DNA of 5,693 nucleotides from Pseudomonadota bacterium. Its GTDB lineage: Bacteria > Desulfobacterota > DSM-4660 > Desulfatiglandales > B25-G16. The notes under the pieces were generated by a model. It ran no database searches. It was not told where the DNA came from and saw nothing but the letters and a program-made list of their open reading frames with translations. Where the stretch lies: contig DAOVRY010000077.1 in assembly GCA_030633645.1 (NCBI GenBank), positions 1 through 5,693 of the forward strand. The letters are read 5' to 3'. Made by a program: the position numbers and the translations under genes. Position 1 is the stretch's first letter; the number at the start of each line of letters is the position of its first letter. Shown in pieces: positions 1 to 5,100 of this stretch.

Positions 1-20
1 CTTGCTGCAACGCTTGTTTC

Positions 21-71
21 GAGATTTTGGTCCTGGACATATTTATGAATATGCCTGCGGGCCAAAATCTC
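21..71. repeat. Nested inverted repeat (long hairpin) upstream of ppsA
   Basis: Arms at 21-33 (GAGATTTTGGTCC) and 59-71 (GGGCCAAAATCTC) pair over 13 positions with a single T-G wobble. Inside the loop a second, perfect hairpin forms from CATATT (38-43) and AATATG (48-53) around TATG. No T-run follows, so it is not a standard intrinsic terminator. It could be a remnant of a dispersed palindromic repeat, the 3' end of an upstream transcript, or a protein binding site. The structure is directly visible; the role is unknown. Confidence 0.55.
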
Positions 72-199
72 TCCAACTGCTCGTTTCGCTAAGGTTTCTT
101 GTGCCTCGCTACGATGCCTACTGCAAAATCTGGGTTTAAACTTCGCATTTGGGCGGATTCCCTAAAGTCTATGTCTGTTGTTCCGGGTCATTCTTTCTA
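72..199. other. Non-coding stretch, no gene seen
   Basis: No ATG-started frame of meaningful length with a ribosome site is visible on either strand between the left edge and the first gene. A minus-strand frame is open from about 171 to the left edge (57 codons), but it has no ATG or GTG start and no Shine-Dalgarno sequence, so it is not called. The region is probably intergenic, upstream of the ppsA promoter. Confidence 0.5.
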
Positions 200-228
200 T
201 TGCATTGTTTCTCCCTTTTAAATATATT
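200..228 (+). promoter_or_regulatory. Possible sigma70-like promoter for ppsA
   Basis: TTGCAT (200-205) and TATATT (223-228) are separated by 17 bases. The -10 box matches TATAAT at five of six positions; the -35 box matches TTGACA only at its first three. Transcription would begin near 235 and give a leader of about 60 nt. An overlapping TTGACT at 227-232 is a better -35 box but has no good -10 box downstream. No sigma54 -24/-12 pair was seen. This is a prediction by eye only. Confidence 0.3.
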
Positions 229-282
229 GACTTTTTAGAACTTCTCTAGTTGTTTCAGTCTTTCTTTAACCAATTTAAAAAG

Positions 283-288
283 AGGAGG
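283..288 (+). promoter_or_regulatory. Ribosome binding site of ppsA
   Basis: AGGAGG is a full match to the Shine-Dalgarno consensus, with 7 bases between it and the ATG at 296. It fixes the start of the first gene and predicts efficient translation. Confidence 0.85.
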
Positions 289-295
289 GGTAAAA

Positions 296-2152
296 ATGGC
301 AGAGAAAAAAGCAGCAAGATTTCCGGATCCTCATGAGTTTCAAGTTCCTACGGAGCTTGAAGGCTGGGAAGAGATGTATCCATCACACTATCTATTCTCT
401 AAAGACAGGGAAGATTGGGAAAAGAATCAATTTTGGTATCATGACAAAATACATGCCCCAGAACCCATGCCACCATTAGATCTGATCTTTCAAGAGGCAT
501 GGCAGATCTCTCTTTCCCAATACACCACCAGGGTGTTTTGCATTCCGCCTGCCCAGGGGATCGCCCAGAGGATGGTTGGGCCATACATGTACATCTGTGC
601 GATTGCGCCTCCGCCGGATGAGGTGATAGGCGAGAAGGCCCAGTTGTTTGAGAAGCGGGTATTCTATGTATTTGAACACTATAATGAGTTGTGGGACAAG
701 TGGCTGACCAAATTCAAGGCCCTTGGTGAAGAGATGGAGGCGATTGAGGTTCCAAAAGAACTACCCAAATTTGTGCCCGAAGACCAGGTCCTGCCTGCGC
801 CCACAGGCTGCTATGTATCATATGACCTTATTGAGGCATTTGATAAACTCGTCAATAAGATGTTCAAGGGATGGCAGTACCACTTTGAGATGCTGAACCT
901 GACCTACCTTGCCTACCTCATGTTTGGTGACGTCACCAGGAAACTCTTTCCCGAGATTAGTGAGAGCGCTATTGGCAAGATGGTTGCAGGGGCCTATGTA
1001 TCCATGTTCCGTCCCGAGGAAGAACTCTGCCAGCTATCCAGATTAGCCACCTCTTTAAGTGGTGTGGCAGATATCCTCAAGAGTGAAAAGACAGCGGAAC
1101 AGAAAGTTACAGAGCTTGAAAAGTCAGAGGACGGGAAGAAGTGGCTTGAGGCCCTTGATAAAGCCAAAGACCCGTGGTTCTATGTATCATGTGGAAGCGG
1201 GTGGTTCCATTATGAAGGGAGCTGGATCACTAACCTGGATATTCCATTTAGCTATATCAAGAGTTACGTGGAACGGCTGGAAAAAGGAGAAACGATCGAG
1301 CGGTCTCTGGATGAGGTTGATAAGAAAAGAGACGAAACCGTTGCCAAATATCGTGAACTGATAAAAACGGACGAAGACAGGGAATCCTTTGATGGCGCCT
1401 ACAAAACCGTAAGGACCATTTACAGGTATGCCGAGGACCACCTTTTCTGGGTTGAGCACTGGTTCCATACCATATGGTTTTCCAAAATAAGGATATTTGG
1501 AAATCTCCTGGTTGACAACGGCATGATAAATGAGGTGGACGACATATTTATGTTCAACCGTTACGAGATTCCCGAGATTCTCACCGAGGTAGTCACCGGT
1601 TGGGCGTTAGGAGTAGATATACCTGTAAGGGGCGACTATTACAAGGCCAAGGCCGACAAGCGAAAGAAGATCCTCAAGGCGGCAAATGAGTGGATACCGA
1701 CCCCCGCCCTTGGTGTTCCACCCGAAGAAGTGGCAGAGCCCTTTACCATCATGCTGTGGGGCGTCACCACCGACAAAGTCCAGGAATGGCTCAAAGGCGT
1801 GGGAGAAGTCAGGCCTGAGGATGTCTCGGAAATCAAGGGCTTTGCCTCTTCGGCAGGTGTTGTTGAAGGCCCGGCCCGGGTACTCAAGCTGCTCAAGGAC
1901 ATTGTAGACATTCAACCGGGAGATATCCTGGTTTGTCCCACCACTAACCCCTCCTGGGCCCCTGTGTTCACCAAGATCAAGGCTGCGATTACTGATATCG
2001 GAGGGCTCACCAGCCATGCGGCCATCGTGTGCAGGGAATATGGTGTCCCGTCGGTTACGGGCACAGGAGTCGGCACCTCGGTAATTAAAACCGGGGATAA
2101 GATAAGAGTGGATGGCGATCGCGGAATTGTAACCATACTGGAAAGGTGTTAA
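296..2152 (+). CDS. ppsA: Phenylphosphate synthase subunit A-like protein (phosphohistidine subunit)
   Basis: This is the phosphohistidine-carrying half of a split PEP-synthase-type enzyme. It probably accepts a phosphoryl group from the ATP-grasp partner encoded next and passes it to phenol, giving phenylphosphate in the cytoplasm. At 618 residues it matches the roughly 70-kDa PpsA of Thauera. Residues about 511-610 form the PEP-utilising mobile domain, with the signature TDIGGLTSHAAIVCREYGVP around the catalytic His574. The domain normally starts at a conserved G-x-x-x-x-G-x-(A/V) segment, here GFASSAGVVEGPARV. The first 510 residues lack the pyruvate-binding TIM barrel of true PEP synthase. 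They resemble the PpsA N-terminal region, including an opening EGWEEMYPSHY and an internal WQYHFEMLNL; this comparison is from memory. No signal peptide or membrane segment is seen. Tandem stops TAA TAG end the gene. Family assignment is firm; the substrate (phenol versus catechol, cresol or another phenolic) is inferred from the UbiD neighbour. Confidence 0.82.
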   Translation: MAEKKAARFPDPHEFQVPTELEGWEEMYPSHYLFSKDREDWEKNQFWYHDKIHAPEPMPPLDLIFQEAWQISLSQYTTRVFCIPPAQGIAQRMVGPYMYICAIAPPPDEVIGEKAQLFEKRVFYVFEHYNELWDKWLTKFKALGEEMEAIEVPKELPKFVPEDQVLPAPTGCYVSYDLIEAFDKLVNKMFKGWQYHFEMLNLTYLAYLMFGDVTRKLFPEISESAIGKMVAGAYVSMFRPEEELCQLSRLATSLSGVADILKSEKTAEQKVTELEKSEDGKKWLEALDKAKDPWFYVSCGSGWFHYEGSWITNLDIPFSYIKSYVERLEKGETIERSLDEVDKKRDETVAKYRELIKTDEDRESFDGAYKTVRTIYRYAEDHLFWVEHWFHTIWFSKIRIFGNLLVDNGMINEVDDIFMFNRYEIPEILTEVVTGWALGVDIPVRGDYYKAKADKRKKILKAANEWIPTPALGVPPEEVAEPFTIMLWGVTTDKVQEWLKGVGEVRPEDVSEIKGFASSAGVVEGPARVLKLLKDIVDIQPGDILVCPTTNPSWAPVFTKIKAAITDIGGLTSHAAIVCREYGVPSVTGTGVGTSVIKTGDKIRVDGDRGIVTILERC

Positions 2153-2166
2153 TAGCTGAATTGTTG

Positions 2167-2196
2167 GGAGGGTATGTGCCGTAGCACATGCCCTCC
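2167..2196 (+). repeat. Intercistronic hairpin between ppsA and ppsB
   Basis: Arms 2167-2179 (GGAGGGTATGTGC) and 2184-2196 (GCACATGCCCTCC) form 13 pairs, one a G-U wobble, around a CGTA tetraloop. No T-run follows, so it probably does not terminate transcription. An RNA-processing or stability element that separates the expression of the two subunits is plausible. The stem contains the ATG at 2188 that would otherwise be a longer start for ppsB. Confidence 0.65.
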
Positions 2197-2217
2197 AAGC
2201 ACAGCATTACAATCAGA

Positions 2218-2223
2218 GAGGTG
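2218..2223 (+). promoter_or_regulatory. Ribosome binding site that decides the ppsB start
   Basis: GAGGTG lies 6 bases before the ATG at 2230. The in-frame ATG at 2188 has no such site and lies within a hairpin stem, so 2230 is preferred. Confidence 0.7.
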
Positions 2224-2229
2224 TTTTCC

Positions 2230-3297
2230 ATGAAGTGGATATATCGTTTTGATGAGTTAGGCAAGGAGCATAACGATATAGTGGGGAAGAAGTGTGCTAA
2301 TCTGGGAGAAATGACGAGAGCAGGTTTTCGAGTCCCCCCCGGGTTTGCGCTGACACTGGGAGCATATGACAGGTTTATGAAGGAGACCGGTGCTATTGAA
2401 GAGATTCGCCAGTACCTTGCCACATTCAGTGCCGATCCCGATAACACTGCCGATATGCCAAAATATGACAAGGCATCTGAAGTGATGAGGGGTATTTTGG
2501 AATCCAAAGAGATGCCTGAGGACATGGAGAATGTCATCAGGCAGTATTACGATGGTGTTTGCAAGATGGCGGGCATTAGTGATGTTCCCGTGGCCACACG
2601 CTCAGCGGGACCGGCCAGCCACCCCGGGCAATACGAAACCTATCTCTGTATCAGCGGTAGTTCGGAGGTGATGAAGAACATCATCAGGGTGTGGTCGAGC
2701 ACATTTAATCCTCGCTCCATTATTGCCCGTGCTCGCCTGGGACTTTCCCTGGAATATGACCCCATTGGTGTGGCTGTGCTAAAGATGGTAAATGCCAGGT
2801 CAGCCGGCGTGATGTTCACACTTAACCCGGTCAGCGGAGACCCATCAGTGGCTGTAATTGAGGGAAACTGGGGCCTGGGTGAGAGCGTTGTGAGTGGTGC
2901 GGTTACCCCTGATGTGTGGACAGTGGACAAGGTTATTCTTGAAATTGTAAAGGCATCTGTATCCACTAAGCTCAAGGAGTATGTATTGGATACAACGACA
3001 GGCAGGGCCATGTTAGTTGATCTTCCCCCCGAGCGACAAAATGTCCCTTGCCTGAGTAAAGAAGAGATATTGGAGTTAGTCAAGACAGGTATGAAAGTGG
3101 AAGAACACTACGGGATAGCTCAAGATACGGAATGGGCTATAGATAATGACCTTCCCTTCCCGGAGAATGTATTTATGCTGCAATGCCGGCCAGAGCAAGT
3201 ATGGAGTAAACGCAAGAAAGAATCAGTGCTGGGGAAGAAGAGCGGTTATGAGCTGCTGATGGCAAGGGCCATGAAACGGATAAAGATACAGGAATAA
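2230..3297 (+). CDS. ppsB: Phenylphosphate synthase subunit B-like protein (ATP-grasp, PEP-synthase N-terminal domain)
   Basis: This is the ATP-binding half of the split phosphotransferase. By analogy with PpsB it splits ATP to AMP and phosphate and phosphorylates the histidine of the PpsA subunit. The 355 residues (about 40 kDa) correspond to the PPDK/PEP-synthase N-terminal domain alone. Seen in order: NLGEMTRAGFRVPPGFALT near the N-terminus, the Arg-containing RSAGPASHPGQYETYL from residue 124, SAGVMFTLNPVSGD (191-204), WGLGESVVSGAVTPD (214-228), QDTEW (298-302) and LQCRPEQ (317-323). No phosphohistidine or PEP-binding domain follows; the protein ends soon after LQCRPEQVW with a basic tail. 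The segment after Arg124 lacks the usual RSSATAEDLP wording of PEP synthase. The gene lies 77 nt after ppsA and is probably co-transcribed. The start at 2230 rather than 2188 is chosen because of its Shine-Dalgarno site and because the family alignment begins there. Confidence 0.82.
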   Translation: MKWIYRFDELGKEHNDIVGKKCANLGEMTRAGFRVPPGFALTLGAYDRFMKETGAIEEIRQYLATFSADPDNTADMPKYDKASEVMRGILESKEMPEDMENVIRQYYDGVCKMAGISDVPVATRSAGPASHPGQYETYLCISGSSEVMKNIIRVWSSTFNPRSIIARARLGLSLEYDPIGVAVLKMVNARSAGVMFTLNPVSGDPSVAVIEGNWGLGESVVSGAVTPDVWTVDKVILEIVKASVSTKLKEYVLDTTTGRAMLVDLPPERQNVPCLSKEEILELVKTGMKVEEHYGIAQDTEWAIDNDLPFPENVFMLQCRPEQVWSKRKKESVLGKKSGYELLMARAMKRIKIQE

Positions 3298-3316
3298 AAT
3301 CGCTTTCGCGATTTTA
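3295..3316 (+). terminator. Terminator-like hairpin at the ppsB stop codon
   Basis: TAAAATCGC (3295-3303) and GCGATTTTA (3308-3316) are a perfect 9-bp inverted repeat around TTTC. The 5' arm includes the TAA stop. An A-tract before and a T-tract after the short GC core make it look like a weak, possibly bidirectional intrinsic terminator. With only three GC pairs it may be leaky, or part of a repeat element together with the next hairpin. Confidence 0.45.
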
Positions 3317-3322
3317 TGTAAT

Positions 3323-3337
3323 CCCGCCGCTGGCGGG
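3323..3337. repeat. GC-rich hairpin after ppsB
   Basis: CCCGCC and GGCGGG pair perfectly over 6 bp with a GCT loop, seven bases after the terminator-like hairpin. There is no T-run. Compact GC palindromes like this, next to another hairpin, resemble dispersed REP-type elements. Only a genome-wide copy count could show that. Confidence 0.45.
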
Positions 3338-3384
3338 CCTTCGCAGCTCCCCAAAAATGTTGCTAATAACTACTACTGCAGGGT

Positions 3385-3413
3385 TTTAACGTAACTGGTT
3401 TTTTCACTATAGT
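3385..3413 (+). promoter_or_regulatory. Possible promoter in the gap before the UbiD gene
   Basis: TTTAAC (3385-3390), a 17-base spacer and TATAGT (3408-3413) form a weak sigma70-like pair. The -10 box matches TATAAT at five of six positions, the -35 box TTGACA at only three. If real, the leader would be about 150 nt and would start inside the inverted repeats that follow. Prediction by eye. Confidence 0.25.
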
Positions 3414-3415
3414 AG

Positions 3416-3474
3416 GGTCGTCAACTGTGCCGACCGAAACGGTGGCATGGACAAACAAGTTTGTCCATGCCACC
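3416..3474. repeat. Tandem hairpins ending in a perfect 16-bp palindrome
   Basis: The first hairpin pairs GGTCG (3416-3420) with CGACC (3431-3435), plus an inner CA/TG pair. After GAAAC, the second pairs GGTGGCATGGACAAAC (3441-3456) with GTTTGTCCATGCCACC (3459-3474), perfect over 16 bp with only AA between the arms. No T-run follows. An alternative stem can join TGCC-G-ACC (3428-3435) to GGTGGCA (3441-3447), which excludes the other two. Possible roles are a dispersed palindromic repeat or miniature element, a Rho-independent block to 3' decay for ppsB mRNA, or a protein binding site. Confidence 0.65.
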
Positions 3475-3481
3475 CTGTGGT

Positions 3482-3511
3482 GTTACTCTGTTAAATAAGC
3501 GGGTTACTCTG
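3482..3511. repeat. 9-bp direct repeat with 21-bp period
   Basis: GTTACTCTG occurs at 3482-3490 and again at 3503-3511, so the copies are two helical turns apart on the same DNA face. They lie 60-90 bases before the UbiD start. That arrangement suits paired binding of a regulator, but with only two short copies chance cannot be excluded. Confidence 0.35.
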
Positions 3512-3553
3512 CCCTAATTTTTTCAAGGCGCTAATATTAAAAATTTAGATATA

Positions 3554-3560
3554 GGGAGGT
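3554..3560 (+). promoter_or_regulatory. Ribosome binding site of the UbiD gene
   Basis: GGGAGGT lies 9 bases before the ATG at 3570, supporting that start. Confidence 0.8.
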
Positions 3561-3569
3561 AATACTGTA

Positions 3570-4970
3570 ATGAAAAGTATAAGAGATTTTATTGAACAGG
3601 CTGAAGCAGATGGAATGCTTCAAAGGATCAAGGCAGAGGTGGATTGGGATCTCGAATTATCCCACATTGCCAAGCTCAATGAGGAAAAACAGGGTCCGGC
3701 CCTTCTTTTTGAGAATGTAAAGGATTATGATTCTCCAGTGCTCACCAGTGTCTGCACCACCACGGAAAGACTGTCGCTGATCATGGGTATGCCAAAGGAT
3801 TCAACCTTAGTAGACCTTATGAGGCATTGGGTAGAAAAGGGAGAGACCAAGGTTCCCCCTAAATTAGTTGATACTGGCCCTTGCAAGGAAAACAAAATGA
3901 TGGCCGACGAGGTCGATCTTTTCAAGTTCCCCGTGCCCAAGTTCTTCCCCATGGATGGTGGACGGTTTTTCGGAACAGCCCACTTTGTGGTCACTAAGGA
4001 CCCGGAATCGGATTGGGTCAATGTGGGAACTTACAGACTGCAACTCCTCGATAAGAACACACTTGGAACCCAGTTTATAAAAGGGAAGCACTCCGATATC
4101 ATGCTCAAGAAATACCAGGCCATGGGCAAACCCATGCCCGTAGCAGTTGTGGTAGGGTGTGATCCGCTCCTGTTCCTCATGGGCGCAGCCCGGTTGTCCG
4201 CTTTTGAATCTGAGTATGATCTTGCAGGCTCTATCCGTGGGGAGCCCATAGAGGTTGTCAAGTGCGAGACGAATGACCTAATTGTCCCGGCTACGGCCGA
4301 AATCGTGGTGGAAGGAGAAGTGGATGCTGATAAGTTTATGGAAGAAGGCCCTTTTGGCGAATACACGGGCTACTATTCAGGCGTAGGCGCCGATCCCCGG
4401 AACTATATAAAGGTCAATTGCGTCACCCACAGGAACAACCCCATTTTTATGTCCACAACTGTGGGCCGGGCCGTTACGGACACACACATGACCATGGCCC
4501 TCACCTATGGCTCCACCCTGTGGCAGCAACTTGTGGCCATGAAGATACCCGGTATAAAGGCTATCTACTGCCCGCCCGAGGGATCGGGAAGGTTCCTGGC
4601 CATCATCTCCATGAAGCAGATGTATCCCGGGCACGCCGACCAGGTACTCACTGCTGCTATCTCAACGGAGATGGGGGCTTATGGTCTCAAAACCGTCATT
4701 GTAGTGGATGAAGATATTGACCCCTGGGATATCTCCCGGGTCATGTACGCGTTGAGCTTCAGATTCCAGCCCAACAGATCCCAGGTCATTAAACGGGGTA
4801 GATCCACGCCGTTAGACCCCTCCCTTCCCATAAACGCAAGGGAGATAACAGGCAGGCTGCTCCTGGATGCAACCATCCCCTATGATTGGAAGGAAAAGCC
4901 CATACCCATTGAGCTTGATCCGGATGTAGTCAAGAAAGTACAGGCCAGATGGTCAGAATTGGGGTTATAG
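3570..4970 (+). CDS. UbiD-family decarboxylase/carboxylase, probable phenylphosphate carboxylase subunit
   Basis: This is a prenylated-FMN-dependent UbiD-type enzyme of 466 residues, within the usual size of the family. Beside the PpsA/PpsB-like genes it most likely carboxylates phenylphosphate to 4-hydroxybenzoate, as PpcA/PpcB do. The family's active-site residues are all visible. NVGTYR (151-156) gives metal ligand Asn151 and Arg156. KGKH gives His174. RGEP gives Glu225. EGPFGE (259-264) supplies Glu259 and Glu264, completing the Glu-Arg-Glu catalytic set. VPATAEIVVEG and the following GEYTGYY are also typical. The mapping comes from comparing spacing with fungal Fdc1 from memory. The protein is cytoplasmic, with no signal peptide. 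It sits 272 nt after ppsB and may have its own promoter. The direction of the reaction, and which Ppc subunit it matches, cannot be read from the sequence. A hydroxybenzoate decarboxylase, or a carboxylase for another phenolic, is the main alternative. No ubiX is in the window. Confidence 0.85.
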   Translation: MKSIRDFIEQAEADGMLQRIKAEVDWDLELSHIAKLNEEKQGPALLFENVKDYDSPVLTSVCTTTERLSLIMGMPKDSTLVDLMRHWVEKGETKVPPKLVDTGPCKENKMMADEVDLFKFPVPKFFPMDGGRFFGTAHFVVTKDPESDWVNVGTYRLQLLDKNTLGTQFIKGKHSDIMLKKYQAMGKPMPVAVVVGCDPLLFLMGAARLSAFESEYDLAGSIRGEPIEVVKCETNDLIVPATAEIVVEGEVDADKFMEEGPFGEYTGYYSGVGADPRNYIKVNCVTHRNNPIFMSTTVGRAVTDTHMTMALTYGSTLWQQLVAMKIPGIKAIYCPPEGSGRFLAIISMKQMYPGHADQVLTAAISTEMGAYGLKTVIVVDEDIDPWDISRVMYALSFRFQPNRSQVIKRGRSTPLDPSLPINAREITGRLLLDATIPYDWKEKPIPIELDPDVVKKVQARWSELGL

Positions 4971-5011
4971 GACAAAAAACACCTTGATTGCTTAGGAATT
5001 TCCTTTTTTCA

Positions 5012-5063
5012 TCCTCTCCCCCTTGCCGAATGTCCTCCGCCTGTGTGGCGAAAAGGGAGAGGA
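5012..5063 (+). repeat. Inverted repeat in the leader of the response regulator
   Basis: TCCTCTCCC (5012-5020) and GGGAGAGGA (5055-5063) pair perfectly over 9 bp. Within the loop, CGCC (5038-5041) pairs with GGCG (5047-5050). A T6 run at 5004-5009 lies before rather than after the stem, so it is not a forward terminator. The structure ends 24 bases before the Shine-Dalgarno site and could shape the leader. It covers the upstream in-frame ATG at 5023. Confidence 0.45.
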
Positions 5064-5086
5064 CAGGGTTGGATGCTCATTTCAAA

Positions 5087-5092
5087 AAGGAG
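5087..5092 (+). promoter_or_regulatory. Ribosome binding site that decides the response regulator start
   Basis: AAGGAG lies 8 bases before the ATG at 5101. The in-frame ATG at 5023 would add 26 residues that do not resemble a receiver domain, and it has no Shine-Dalgarno site. Confidence 0.8.
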
Positions 5093-5100
5093 ATGCTATC

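Noticed and set aside
1..171. Minus-strand open frame of 57 codons running off the left edge
   Set aside because: It has no ATG or GTG start, no ribosome site and no family resemblance, and it contains the nested palindrome. It may be a chance open frame.
1..295. Sigma54-type promoter, expected because phenol genes are often under sigma54 activators
   Set aside because: No GG/GC pair with the required -24/-12 spacing and flanking bases was found before ppsA or in the gap at 3298-3569.
1607..2017. Minus-strand frame of 136 codons inside the ppsA-like gene
   Set aside because: It lies antisense to the conserved mobile domain, has no recognisable domain or ribosome site, and is explained by the codon pattern of the real gene.
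2188..2229. Longer start for the ppsB-like gene, adding 14 residues
   Set aside because: The ATG at 2188 lies in a hairpin stem and has no Shine-Dalgarno sequence. The ATG at 2230 has GAGGTG at good spacing and begins where PEP-synthase N-terminal domains normally begin.
2085..2537. Minus-strand frame of 150 codons across the ppsA-ppsB junction
   Set aside because: It overlaps the conserved ends of both real genes and the intercistronic hairpin, and its translation resembles no known family.
2640..3083. Minus-strand frame of 147 codons inside the ppsB-like gene
   Set aside because: It is the antisense of conserved ATP-grasp motifs, with a low-complexity Ser/Thr-rich translation typical of shadow frames.
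3298..3569. CRISPR array or small RNA gene in the repeat-rich gap
   Set aside because: The repeats are palindromic or occur only twice, with no regular repeat-spacer series. Nothing identifies a known RNA family.
4418..4711. Plus-strand frame of 97 codons inside the UbiD gene
   Set aside because: It is an out-of-frame reading of the UbiD coding sequence, rich in His and Gly, with no start signal.
5023..5100. Longer start for the response regulator, adding 26 residues
   Set aside because: The extension is unlike receiver domains, lies in an inverted repeat and lacks a ribosome site. AAGGAG precedes the ATG at 5101.
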